The notes under the pieces were generated by a model. That model searched no databases and was not told the origin of the DNA. It was given only the letters and a program-made list of their open reading frames with translations. 64,000 bases of DNA. Source: Agriotes lineatus. Its lineage: Eukaryota; Arthropoda; Insecta; Coleoptera; Elateridae. Location: the NCBI GenBank assembly GCA_940337035.1, contig CALNHX010007616.1, positions 1 through 64,000 on the forward strand. Direction: 5' to 3'. Positions 22,954 to 32,819 of this stretch are shown one piece after another (position 1 is the first letter of the stretch; every line of letters starts with the position of its first letter). The position numbers and the translations under genes were made by a program.

Positions 22954-24190
22954 CTGTATCGTTTGGATCTGGAAATTCATAATAATCTGATGTAATGTCC
23001 AAGTCTTGGGGTTCATTTTGAAAATATAGGTTTGATTGGTTGTATTCTGGATTTTCTTGAGAATTTTTGAATGAATTTTCAATGAAATTTTTATTTTCTT
23101 CAGGAGAGTTTTCGAATAAATTTTCTGTTAGATTTTCATGATCAACAGGGGAATTTTCTTGTTGAACATTACTGTGATAAAATAGTTGATTAAAATTTCT
23201 ATTAACGTTTTGAGAGTTTGCTGGATATTTATTAGGGAAATTTGTTTGTTGAGTAGCTGGTCTTTTTATAGTGCTAAAGTCCATAGGTTCTGGTTTATTT
23301 GTTGGTGAAAAATTTGGTTTTGGTGCAAATGCATTAAAGCTTGAATTTTGAGTTATTCTAGAATTATTAGGATTATTAAAATTTGTTGGATTTTTAAAAT
23401 AGTTGGGATTTTGATTAAAATTACTTTTAGGATTTTGGTTAAAATTACTTCTAGGATTTTGGTTAAAATTACTTCGATTTTGTTGGAATGGTCTTTGCAT
23501 AAAATTTGGGTTATTAAATTTAGATTGGTATGAATTTTGTGTTTGAATATTGGAAGTTAAATTTGATTTATTTAATTTCTGACTTTGAAAATTATTTTGA
23601 TTTTGAGAATATCTGATATCAATTTCTTCTTTTACTATGCTTAACGCTTGTTCTAGTGAAGTTGGATTTCTACTTCTTACGAAGCTTCCTAAATTTTCAT
23701 TTAGTCCACTTGTAAAAGTGCGAAGTGCTAAATCTTTGTTAGCTTTTAATTTATGAGTGATAATATCTTTTGATTCTTGACTCAGAGAAACTTTTGAATT
23801 ATAAATAGCTAAATGAGTTCTAACTTTATTGAAAAATTCTATGGGAGAGTCTTTATTCTGTTTTAATTTAGTTAAATCAATTAAGAGATTCAATTCTGAC
23901 CTTTGGTCGCCAAAATTTTCAATTAAGACATTTTTTAAGTCTTTCCAAGTATCATACTCGTAACCTGTGATTACTTCTAACGCTTGACCTTTTAATTTAT
24001 TCCTTATCGAATTTAAAATTACTTGGTTGATATAATCGTTTAAATTTTCTGTACAAAATTTAGTTGCAATGATTTCTGCGGATCTGATAAATTCCGAAAG
24101 AGTGGCTTGATTACCATCATATGTGGGAATTTCGTTTAATAAAGCTACATTAAAATGTGGGGGAAACAATGATGCGTTTTGATCAACCAT
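22940..24190 (-). CDS. gag: Gag of the errantivirus-like element
   Basis: This is an intact 416-codon ORF, MVDQNASLFPPHFNVALLNE, the first long ORF after the leader. Residues of about 1-190 are the alpha-helical capsid/matrix region (IPTYDGNQATLSEFIRSAE, DLTKLKQNKDSPIEFFNKVR), typical of errantivirus gag. Residues of about 195-320 are very Asn-rich, with a repeat of SNFNQNPR/K in three to four copies. The tail is acidic. There is no CCHC zinc knuckle, which also fits errantiviruses. It should assemble the particle core. It ends in TAA at 22940-22942, and pol continues in the -1 frame. Confidence 0.88.
   Translation of the reverse strand: MVDQNASLFPPHFNVALLNEIPTYDGNQATLSEFIRSAEIIATKFCTENLNDYINQVILNSIRNKLKGQALEVITGYEYDTWKDLKNVLIENFGDQRSELNLLIDLTKLKQNKDSPIEFFNKVRTHLAIYNSKVSLSQESKDIITHKLKANKDLALRTFTSGLNENLGSFVRSRNPTSLEQALSIVKEEIDIRYSQNQNNFQSQKLNKSNLTSNIQTQNSYQSKFNNPNFMQRPFQQNRSNFNQNPRSNFNQNPKSNFNQNPNYFKNPTNFNNPNNSRITQNSSFNAFAPKPNFSPTNKPEPMDFSTIKRPATQQTNFPNKYPANSQNVNRNFNQLFYHSNVQQENSPVDHENLTENLFENSPEENKNFIENSFKNSQENPEYNQSNLYFQNEPQDLDITSDYYEFPDPNDTVNFH
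22946..22952 (-). promoter_or_regulatory. Candidate -1 frameshift heptamer AAATTTT at the gag-pol junction
   Basis: In the gag frame the codons GTA-AAT-TTT-CAT-TAA end gag. AAATTTT is spaced as X XXY YYZ in that frame, one codon before the stop, and the pol frame is exactly -1. This is the classic slippery pattern. A downstream structure was not assessed. Confidence 0.7.
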
Positions 24191-24199
24191 ATTTGTTGT

Positions 24200-25324
24200 A
24201 ACAACCCAAAATTATTTAAAAATAAAATTCTAGGGATAGAATTCCTTGGTGAGCGTGATCGATCTCGTGACATAAAATTTTTACAATTGTTTCAAAATAT
24301 AATTATAAGTGTTTTACCTAATGATTCAAGATTTCCTTTAACATAAAAATTTTGTTGACAAAAATTAATTTTACTTTATTTATTTCACTTGATTTTTAAT
24401 TTTGTTTTATGTTAGTAAACAATTTAATGACTAGGGGATGTTTAACAGGGGTAGGTATCCTACGCGCAAGAACGCAAGCACAAATGCAGATTAAGCACAC
24501 CTATTATGTGCAGCAATTGGTCTGACTTACTACGTTCTGCCTAATATTATAAATAAATATTAGAACTATGTTAGTATAATTTTTAAAACTTTATATTAGT
24601 TAACTTTGTTGTTTTAGGCGAACGCTTTAATAATTATCACTTTTGAAAATTATATTACGTTACTTTGTTGCCTTTGAAATTTTTACTTTGTTATTTAGGC
24701 GAACGCTTTAATAATTATTACTTTTGAAAATTATATTACGTTACTTTGTTGCCTTTAAAATTAATTATTTTGCTTTTTCTTTAAAACTTGTAAATTATTA
24801 CTTAGGCGAACGCTTTAATAGTCGTTACTTTGTTGCCTTTAAAATATACCTTTGCTTTTTCTCTAAAGCTTGAAAATTATTATAAAAATATGCACTTACA
24901 TTGTGCGTTAAAATTGACGAACGGCGTGCGATCAAGCTACGTCCTGTTGTCTTCAAAAAGGATGCGTCGATCCTATTGATGTCGGCTGGCCTGCACAGAG
25001 GTCCTGAAGTCCGACTTGGATAGTCCAGCTTTGCGCTAGAGCGTTATCCAAAAGTTGTCCTGGGGTCGTCGTTGTTGACGTTGCCAATACCAGAGACTGA
25101 TCCCAATGATCAAGAGTGGTCCCAATGACCAGATGGTTCCAATAACCACGGAGGAGCAGGAGCTGGGTCGACGGGCGCTTCTCACGATCGGGCGATGTTT
25201 GTCCCTGTTGGAGATGTCCGAAGATCCGCTGGGTGGTAGGTTTCGATTTGTGGCAAAGAGCTGAACCTCAAGGAAAGTTGCTGGTCGACTCGATGTTTGT
25301 AGTTTTCCAGGTTTTCCTCCACAA
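24200..25324 (-). other. Leader region with tandem repeats
   Basis: About 1.1 kb between the primer site and gag. AGGCGAACGCTTTAATA recurs at 24616, 24697 and 24804 in blocks of 81-107 bp, each followed by TTACTTTGTTGCCTTT-like sequence. Such leaders usually hold packaging or internal entry signals (known of retroviruses; not shown here). No ORF is seen. Confidence 0.65.
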
Positions 25325-25342
25325 ATCCTACCGACTGCGCCA
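25325..25342 (-). promoter_or_regulatory. Primer-binding site for tRNA-Ser
   Basis: The + strand reads ATCCTACCGACTGCGCCA next to the 5' LTR. That equals the 3' end of an insect tRNA-Ser with CCA, so the minus-strand RNA has an 18-base complement immediately downstream of the LTR. Errantiviruses of the 17.6/297 group use tRNA-Ser. Confidence 0.88.
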
Positions 25343-25699
25343 GTTTTATTAAAAGGCCGCCGAAACGACTTTTTAAAAAACGTTTATTTTTATTTTACAA
25401 TGAAATATAACATTGGAAGCACACAGCTAGCCGCCGGACAATTTCTTACATCTAGCTATGATACGAACACAATGGAACTTATCGACTGACTGGAGCTTAA
25501 CTTAGAAGTGCAAGCTACTAGTATATATACTATGCCTAATCAGCTAAGATAAGCGTTATCTCTAAAAGGGAGCGTGAGACAGGAAGCCACGTGCGTTCAA
25601 GGTTGCAGACTTGCAATTCATATAAAGAAGCTATTTATCGTTCAAGGTTGCAAGCTTGCAGTTTTACACAGGAGACCATTGTCTATTCATAATATAACA
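25342..25699 (-). repeat. 5' LTR of the errantivirus-like element
   Basis: 358 bp partner of 18843-19200. It differs only in the 25600-25640 part (one G/A, one T/C and two single-base indels by eye). It would carry the promoter for the genomic transcript. Confidence 0.92.
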
Positions 25700-25891
25700 T
25701 ACACTCACATGTGAAGTATTAATAATTACATTTCGTAACTGACCTTGACAGCACTGACTTCGCCCGCACATAGCCTACTATTTATTATGACATAAATTAG
25801 AAGTGTCGTAGATGCAAACATTTGTTAAATCGATATTTATGGATTAATAACGGTAAAATTAAGGTCGTAGATAAAATATTGTATACAACGC

Positions 25892-25991
25892 GTGCTAAAA
25901 GTCGTTTATGCACGAGACATGTTATGAAACTCAGCCTTCGGCTTCGTTTCATAATTTTCATGTCTCGTGCATAAACGTCGACTTTTAGCAC
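25892..25991. repeat. 100-bp hairpin palindrome
   Basis: The arms read GTGCTAAAAGTCG...GAGACATG and its complement CATGTCTCG...CGACTTTTAGCAC around a TCAGCCTTCGGCTTC centre. Arms of about 40 bp are nearly perfect. A 67-codon ORF overlapping it is a by-product. Confidence 0.85.
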
Positions 25992-26036
25992 TTGTTGCAT
26001 AAATAGCTATTTTCTAATAAAAATCACATTTGTTTA

Positions 26037-26265
26037 AAATATTCATGGGTAATACCACAAAAGGTGAAAATTTTTTGAGAATTTTTTTTGTTCGCATGCA
26101 AATTGTTGCGTTTAAATTTATCGAAACCAAAACTGCGTTAAAAATTCCGCGAGACAGCAGGTCGAGTGGAATTTGAGCAGTTTTTGTTGAGAGTTTGACG
26201 AAAAAAATTCCCTTAACAAATTTTGCCTTGAGTGGTATTTCGAATGATTATTCAACAATATGGAA
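26037..26265. repeat. Foldback element 1 (MITE-like)
   Basis: The left end, ATTCATGGGTAATACCAC, is inverted at the right as GTGGTATTTCGAATGATTATT. Inner arms pair imperfectly around CCGCGAGACAGCAGG. It is related to the element at 26572-26805. Confidence 0.6.
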
Positions 26266-26571
26266 GATGACTTTTACCGTGTTCGACAGCACACATTTTT
26301 AACGTTTTCCACTATTAATTCAATACTGGAGCTTCCAACACGATAATTATGAGTTCTTAGAACGACGCTGATTTGCAAACTTTGACTTTGACGTTTTGGT
26401 GAAATGTCAGTCAAAGAATACTCACTAAATTGAAATCATTAAAACCAATCGGGCTCGCGTGAAAACACTGTGACATTAGGTGTTTTCAATTACAGTCAAT
26501 TTTGATTGGCCGTTTCTAACAAATTGAACGAGTTTCATTGGTTCGTTCATTATAGTGTTGAATAATCAAGG

Positions 26572-26805
26572 GTAATACCACAAGTAGTGGATATATTTTT
26601 GACAAATATTTTGTCGTTTCCATGTAAATTATTGCGTTTAAATTTCACGATACAAAATCACATCAAAAATATCACGAGCCGAAGGCGAGTGACATTTAAA
26701 TGTGATTTTGCTGAGTGAAATTTGCAATAATTTCTATGGAAATGGCAAAATATTTTTAAAAAATATATCCACTTCGAGTGGTATTTGGGACGACTATTTA
26801 ACAAT
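26572..26805. repeat. Foldback element 2 (MITE-like)
   Basis: GGGTAATACCACAAGTAGTG at the left pairs with CACTTCGAGTGGTATTTGGG at the right. The inner arms (AAATTATTGCGTTTAAATTTCAC and its relative) flank a GAGCCGAAGGCGAG centre. It is similar in plan and ends to element 1. Confidence 0.65.
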
Positions 26806-27598
26806 AATAATACCCATAACGATTAACTTTATTGAAAAATAATCCAACAATTAATATAATTATTCATTCTCAATTAAATTCAGAGGAATACTTCCAAAAC
26901 ACAGCATTTTAAAATTTTAAAACATGCCACACAGTTTGTTGGGGTTTAGTGTTACGTAACCTAGCGATATCACTAAGGACAGAACACCGTTGCTAAGCGA
27001 TACTTCGCAACGAGGCTATTTATTTTTTGAGTACGTACATTGTTTTGTGAATATTTTGCATGGTGCCCAATATTCAGTGATATACAGCTGTTATTGGTTG
27101 AAAAAAGCAAATGTCTGCAATGTGGTTATCTTATATGATATGTTATAGTGTTGAATGGCCACTTGAATACCTTCTAGGAAGATATATCCGCTGATATTTT
27201 TTGATTGGCCAAGAAATGTCAAATTCTGGATTTTCATTGGTCTCTTTTTGACAGATGACAGGTGAATGTATAGTCATATTTAAATTAAAAACATTAGAAG
27301 TAATAGAGCACATTACTTAATGTTTTGTAAGCCAAGCTGGATTTCGTTCTCATTTGCTTACATGTTAGTTAAGTTAAACTAATAGAGTTGTAACTTTGTT
27401 ACTGTATCTACTTTTTAAATATTTTTTAGTACGCATGTATTGTAAATGACGATTAAAATACGCTGGAGCGTGCGTAGATCGATAATTATAGAACGGCGTG
27501 CTTTTGCTTTATAGGTTGGTTACTAGGAAACAGTAATATTAATCTGACATTAATAAACTTCACAATTTTATTCAAATTTTGCAACTTTTTGAACAATA

Positions 27599-28764
27599 TT
27601 AATTATTAAAATGGAAATGAAAGGTACAATTCGAATTATTGGACACTTTAAATCCATCTGTAGACTTCGTGGAATGACTTGTCGTTGCATGAAAGATTGC
27701 TGGAAGGTTCTGAGTCTCATCCGGCGTAACACTTTCAGCAATACGTTTAGAAACTGCAACTTTATTTACACTGGAGTCTTCAATATACGCTGACGCAACA
27801 CTGGAAGACTTCCACCCAACTTGACGTTTTAATTCGTCAATACTCATGCCACTGTTCGCCATAATCGTGGCCGATGTACGCCTAAATGCGTGGCCGGTAT
27901 ATTTTTGAGGTTCAGAAAGATTCAAGTAGCGAGCTATACGAGAAGGAATTGCACCAATAGTATTAATGCCAACTACTTGTCTCCAGCACTTGCCATCTGC
28001 ATACTTTAAAAATACTCTATCCGTTGCTACATTTTCAGGACGCAACGACAAATATTTGTTAAAAATTTTTGCATATGGTATTTCAGGACAATCAACAACG
28101 GCAAATTTCCTCCCCTTTTCAGTTTTGGATGGTCGTATATTAATCAAGAAAACGGCACCCTCTTTTTTTATGTCAGTCAAACGCAAATTGCACATTTCAC
28201 ACCTTCTACAGGATCCAAAAACACCACAAATAGTAATAGCCTGGAAAATAAACTTATTACTTACATAAATTTGTCAAATTTGTCAATGTACCTTCACAAA
28301 CAAAAAAGTATTGTCAGGGGCCTCTATAAAGAATTTTCGTAGTTCTTCTTCCGTAAATGCGTATGATTTTTTGGCTTCTTAACATTTGTTGGTTGCTTTC
28401 ATGAAAGCGTGAAGTTTATGATAACTCGCCAAATCTACACCCTCTTTCAGCCTTAACATTGTCTGAAGTTTTGAGTGAATACACCACAGAGAGGAAGATT
28501 TGTATACACTCGACTGGCATAAAACAGAAAAGCAAACAATTAATTATTATACGCTCATATTATAATAGTACTAAATTTTACCATTTTCATCATGTATGCT
28601 AGCATCAGTGGTTCAGTTACAGTCGTAGAGTATTTTTCACTCATCCAGGTTTTCAACTTTTCGTACTCCTTAATGTACGTATCTCTTGATTTAGCAGGAA
28701 TCAGTTTTTGTTCAGCCTGTTCTGTTAATACCTCTATTTCGGTAGGAACTTGGTCAGAATTCAT
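27599..28764 (-). pseudogene. Crypton-like tyrosine recombinase, three exons, one premature stop
   Basis: Three phase-0 exons fit canonical sites: 28764-28582 (starts MNSDQVPTEIEVLTE), 28513-28292 and 28240-27599, with introns of 68 and 51 bp. Together they give about 348 residues. The N-terminal exons form an alpha-helical core-binding domain. The last exon has the catalytic set: first Arg in CRRCEMCNLRLTDI, Lys in RPSKTEKGRK, the H-x-x-R box in YTGHAFRRTSATIMANSG, Trp in QVGWKSS, and the Tyr nucleophile in VASAYIED. These match tyrosine recombinases of Crypton DNA transposons, which need no TIRs. One TAA at 28379-28381 in exon 2 breaks it. Boundaries of the mobile unit are not determined. 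Confidence 0.8.
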
Positions 28765-28942
28765 TTTTTGCAAACACGAAAAACCAAAACTGACAGTAAA
28801 CAAACATTTATAAAAAAATCTCCATGCTAACGACAAAAATTTTTCATGTGACTACCTGATAAAAAAAATCAAGGCATAAAATCGAAATGGTAAAATCATT
28901 CTGAGAAAGGATCTTTTTATGCGTACTAAAAAATAGTGTATA

Positions 28943-29056
28943 AAACTCGTGTATAAGCGCCTTTAAAGCACTTACAACATTAAAGAAAACTCGTTTCACT
29001 CGTTTTCTTCAAACTTGTTGTGCGTGCTTGAAAGGCTTGCTTATACACTCGTATTA
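28943..29056. repeat. Hairpin palindrome of about 113 bp beside the recombinase gene
   Basis: ACTCGTGTATAAGCGCCTTT at the left pairs with AAAGGCTTGCTTATACACTCGT at the right around AAACTCGTTTCACTCGTTTT. It lies upstream of the recombinase start. Confidence 0.75.
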
Positions 29057-29075
29057 TAATATACTATTATATACC

Positions 29076-29329
29076 GATGGGGCCACAATTATATATAACA
29101 GCAATGAGATAACATGAACAAGAAAATATCTCGTACTGCTTGAGTAAGAAAGAGATAAACATAGTAGCAAATATTCGAGAAGGCTTGACGCTTAATTTAA
29201 TTATGACATTTGTCAACTAAACAAGCCTACTAAAATAATTTTTTTGTATGGCCATCTCTTTCTTACTCAAGCGTTCTATTTGCTTGTTCATGTTATCTCA
29301 TTGTTGTTATATATAATTATGGCCCCATC
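29076..29329. mobile_element. 254-bp palindromic MITE
   Basis: The ends GATGGGGCCA and TGGCCCCATC continue as inverted arms of roughly 90 bp (ACAATTATATATAACAGCAATGAGATAACATG and complement; only short parts are exact). No ORF is present. Superfamily unknown. Confidence 0.75.
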
Positions 29330-30011
29330 CGTATAATGTGCTTTTATTTACATCTTTTTAATTTTTTTAGATTATCATGTGTTTTATTTACAGATTGACG
29401 AAATAAATAATTTAAAACAATTATTTGTTGAATCATTTCAGTTTTCTGGTTAAGAAACTAGTATTACACATTACCACTTCAGCGAAGTGCGATTGTTAAT
29501 GACTGGAAGAATCTAAACGGAATAAATATGCAGGTAGTTTTAAAAGTATAGAGTTCGAAGACTCTTCAGAGGAAATTTTAATCCGAGGACGCTAAGCGGA
29601 AGGAGTCTTAACTTGCATCAATCGATCTAAAATCTATGATTCTTGCTTAGAAAACGGTAGAGAGGTAATGGGGAAATCGAAAATTTATCTAGTTTTTATT
29701 TATTTTGTTACTAAAATTTGATGCAACTGACATGACAGGTTTTGTTCACATGACTTTATAAAGACATCAATTACATCAACTAAAATAGCAGAAATTCATG
29801 ACTTAAATTTAGAACTTGAGCATGGCTAACTAAAATGTACCTACATAGCAATATTAGCGTAAGCTAACCTAAATATTAGTTGGCCATGGTCATAGTTCCT
29901 CACTAAACCTTTTGCTTAGCAGATGACAGGACATTAGATTTTCATGATGTTACTGGAATTGTCCTAATAAGATACCTCAATTTCTCCTTGTTTAGTGGCC
30001 AGAAATTCTAC
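29330..30011. other. Non-coding stretch before the gap
   Basis: AT-rich sequence without ORFs or repeats that I could recognise. Confidence 0.6.
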
Positions 30012-30034
30012 NNNNNNNNNNNNNNNNNNNNNNN
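30012..30034. other. Assembly gap (23 N)
   Basis: A run of 23 N. The sequence to its right starts directly with the 3' end of a LINE, so the neighbourhood to its left is not assured. Confidence 0.99.
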
Positions 30035-30053
30035 TGTATGTATGTCCAGCACT

Positions 30054-31973
30054 TCAGGCCTGAAGGCCTATGGCTTGAATTATTTCCTTCCACCTTTTTC
30101 TGTCTTTGGTACATGCTTCCCAGTTTTTGACGTTTAGCTCTCTTAGGTCCTCCTGTACGTCTTCCCACCACGTTCTTCTCGGTCTTCCCCTCCTGTTATT
30201 ACCTCTTAACTGTTGATCAAACATACGCCTTGACAGCTCGTCCTCATTTAGCCTTGATATGTGTCCCAGCCACCTCAATCTGCTACGTTTGGCATGGTGT
30301 ACTATACTTGGTTCCCTGTATATTTCTGTCAGCTCTGCGTTATATCTTCGCCTCCATATGCTTCCCTGTTTAACACCTCCAAATATACATCTCAATATTC
30401 TGCGCTCCCAAACTTCTAGCTTCCTTTGGTTTTCTTGTGTTAAAACCCACAACTCGCTACCAAACAGCACTACTGGCCTTATCACCGTTTTATAGAGCCT
30501 TAGTTTTACAGTACGCGACACATTTTTCGACCTGAGTAATTTCTTATAGCTCCCGACACATTTAGACCCGGCTACTATGCGCCTTTCTATCACCTCGTCA
30601 TAGTTACAGTCATTTGGTATTTCCACTCCAAGGTACACTACACTTTTTTTCTCTTCGAATTCCCAACTCTTCTCCGATCTTGCACTTTCGATTTTTAACA
30701 CTTCTGCCGTGTGGCCTCGCCTGCTACCCAATATTATGAACTCGGTTTTTGCTTCATTGATCTCCAGGCCTACCCCTCTTGCACTACTTTCTAAGCTGAT
30801 AAATAGCTCTTTCAGCTCCTCCTTTGTTTTGGCTAGCAGAACTAGGTCATCCGCGTACGCAATACACTGATGTGAGTTTCCTAGCACGTTGTATCCCATT
30901 TTGATTCTGCTTTTTCTTACAATAGACTCCAGGACTATATTGAACAAACTAGTCGACAAAGGGTCGCCCTGTTTTAGGCCTCTCTCACTTATAAAACCGT
31001 TTGACAGTTGTTCCTTGCATTTCACCCTATTGGTCGTCTTCTGTAGGGTCATCTTGATAAGTGATATTAATTCATTTGGAAATTCTAGGCTACCCAAAGC
31101 TTTGTAAACCTCTGCTCTTAGCACTGTATCGTAGGCTTTTTTAAAATCAATGAAAAGAGTATAAATGCGTTTTCCTTTTTTGTCCGCCTTTTCTTGGATC
31201 TGTTTCATTACGAATACTTGGTCGATGATAGATTTGCCTTTTCTGAAGCCCGCCTGGTACTGCCCTATTATCTCTTCGGCTCGTTCGTCCAGCCTCACTT
31301 TTATCGTAGTGGCCAACACCTTGTATATAACACTGAGTAAGGAGATCGGCCTATAGTTCTCTGCTAGCTGTTCATTACCCTTTTTATAAATAGGGGTTAT
31401 AATTGCCGTTGACCATTCTTCTGGCATCTGCTTTTCCTGCCATATCTGCATTATTAAATCATGCACCGCTTTAAATATCTGATCTCCCCCGTATTTGAAC
31501 AGTTCTATAGGCAGCACGTCAACTCCTGGGCTTCTGTTGTTTTTCATCTTAATGATAATATCCTTAACTTCCTCCAATGTCGGTTCCCTTAACTTAGTGT
31601 TGTTTGTGCCTTTGTAAGATATCGCTTCTTCATTCTCTGTTTCCCCTTGCTTCTGCTCTAGAATTCTTTTGAAGTGTAGGTCCCACATGTCCTGTATCAC
31701 CCCTGTTTCTGTGATTAATTTTCCTTTCTCGTTCCTGTAAAACATAGTTCTGTTTTTACCTCCCACTTTACTTTCTTTTAAGCCTCTGTAAAATTCTCTT
31801 ATCTGTTTTCTTTGGTGGTTTTCTTCTAGCTTTTCTATTTTCTGTAGCATGGCCTCTCTCTTTTTGTCCCGACTTGATCGCCAGGAGGGTCGCGTCAGAC
31901 TCTTCTGTGACGTTCCCCAGCCCCTGATTGCCAGGAGGGTAACGTCAGACTCTTCGGTGACGTTCCCCAGCAC
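30054..31973 (-). CDS. LINE reverse transcriptase ORF (no endonuclease)
   Basis: A clean 639-codon ORF. The first 35 or so residues (MLGNVTEESDVTLLAIRGWG...) translate the 50-bp repeats and are not native. LINE sequence starts near SRDKKREAMLQKIEKLEENH. RT blocks follow: NRSPGVDVLPIELFKYGG, ENYRPISLLSVIYKVLA, TLFIDFKKAYDTV, RGLKQGDPLSTSLFNIVLE and IAYADDLVLLAKTKEELKEL with YADD at 30846-30857. The C-terminus has LRWLGHISRLNEDELSRRMF and RRGRPRRTWWEDVQEDLREL, a tail usual in RTE-like arthropod LINEs. The RT active site is complete, but without an endonuclease self-mobilisation is unlikely. Confidence 0.85.
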   Translation of the reverse strand: MLGNVTEESDVTLLAIRGWGTSQKSLTRPSWRSSRDKKREAMLQKIEKLEENHQRKQIREFYRGLKESKVGGKNRTMFYRNEKGKLITETGVIQDMWDLHFKRILEQKQGETENEEAISYKGTNNTKLREPTLEEVKDIIIKMKNNRSPGVDVLPIELFKYGGDQIFKAVHDLIMQIWQEKQMPEEWSTAIITPIYKKGNEQLAENYRPISLLSVIYKVLATTIKVRLDERAEEIIGQYQAGFRKGKSIIDQVFVMKQIQEKADKKGKRIYTLFIDFKKAYDTVLRAEVYKALGSLEFPNELISLIKMTLQKTTNRVKCKEQLSNGFISERGLKQGDPLSTSLFNIVLESIVRKSRIKMGYNVLGNSHQCIAYADDLVLLAKTKEELKELFISLESSARGVGLEINEAKTEFIILGSRRGHTAEVLKIESARSEKSWEFEEKKSVVYLGVEIPNDCNYDEVIERRIVAGSKCVGSYKKLLRSKNVSRTVKLRLYKTVIRPVVLFGSELWVLTQENQRKLEVWERRILRCIFGGVKQGSIWRRRYNAELTEIYREPSIVHHAKRSRLRWLGHISRLNEDELSRRMFDQQLRGNNRRGRPRRTWWEDVQEDLRELNVKNWEACTKDRKRWKEIIQAIGLQA

Positions 31974-31975
31974 CT
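31876..31975. repeat. 50-bp tandem repeat at the LINE junction
   Basis: GCCAGGAGGGT..CGTCAGACTCTTC.GTGACGTTCCCCAGC occurs twice, 50 bp apart. More degenerate copies appear to follow at about 31975-32095 (TTACCAGGAAGATTAAGCCGAG). It is probably the promoter or leader repeat of a LINE. Confidence 0.7.
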
Positions 31976-32819
31976 AGGCCCGACAACGACGGTGTCCAAA
32001 ACCTAGTTAGTAGAATAACTAAACCAAACTCGCCGACGAAGATTCCCAGTACCTGGTTACCAGGAAGATTAAGCCGAGCTTGCCGATGACGTTTCCGTCC
32101 GTGAACTAAATTTCGCCACACCAGGACAACGATGCTGACGTAATTAAGCCCATTAATTGCGTCCAGAGCGGACCATCACCATCAACGCAGAAAACGCGCA
32201 CTAGAAGGGCCAGCCTAGAGAGCCTGAGATCGACTTCCTAATTACGCACGTTTGAATTTAAAACATTTAAATACAGACCTAAACGGGAAACAATAAACCG
32301 ATAACCGATAAGTGTATAATAATAATTGTGATCATACAACACGGACGGAGATATTTTAGAAGTGAAATTAGCGGTCTATGAAGTTAAAATCCGGACCTGT
32401 CAAAGAAGGGAAACTTGTGGGCGAGATAGCTCTCGGATAAACATAATTAAAACCAGTTTTTAGTGAAATAAAAATTTAGATGAAGTGTGGTTAGTATTAT
32501 AGAATAGGTGAAAAGTGATAAAGAAAACAGCAGATCAAGGGTGAAAGTGACCGTGAACACAGCTGAACGAGAAGATAAACCGCGCCAATTTGCTTTGAAC
32601 GTAAACAGAATACATGGTCGTTTTTAAAATTCGCAGCGGCAAGAAGAGAACGACGACTTCCGAGGAGGGATCCGGGTCGGTTCCTTATCGTGCTGCAACT
32701 AATAAATTAATTAGATTGATTCATTATTATAATAATAACAAATATTAAACGTTTCTAAAGCTGATAAAATACATAACTTTACAATTAATACAACAAAAGG
32801 AAAAGCAAAATTAGTAAAG

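Larger units (their letters stand above)
18843..25699 (-). mobile_element. Errantivirus-like LTR element lacking RT, RNase H and integrase
   Basis: Two 358-bp LTRs bound 6857 bp. Reading the minus strand, the order is 5' LTR, tRNA-Ser primer site, leader, gag, protease, a repeat-rich gap, env, 3' LTR. Errantiviruses (Gypsy/17.6/297-like insect retroviruses) use this PBS and carry an F-like env. The LTRs differ at only four places by eye (two substitutions, two single-base indels), so insertion is recent. Pol stops at 22158 directly before RT, and about 1.1 kb without coding sequence separates it from env. The element therefore needs enzymes in trans. Expected 4-bp target duplications are not evident (ATCA and TACA). 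Confidence 0.9.
30035..31975 (-). mobile_element. RTE-like LINE, 5'-truncated
   Basis: The unit is the RT part of a LINE on the minus strand, ending at the N gap. It lacks the endonuclease. Its truncated 5' side runs straight into a 50-bp repeat region that belongs to, or adjoins, the leader of the + strand LINE to the right, so the two stand head to head. Confidence 0.75.
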
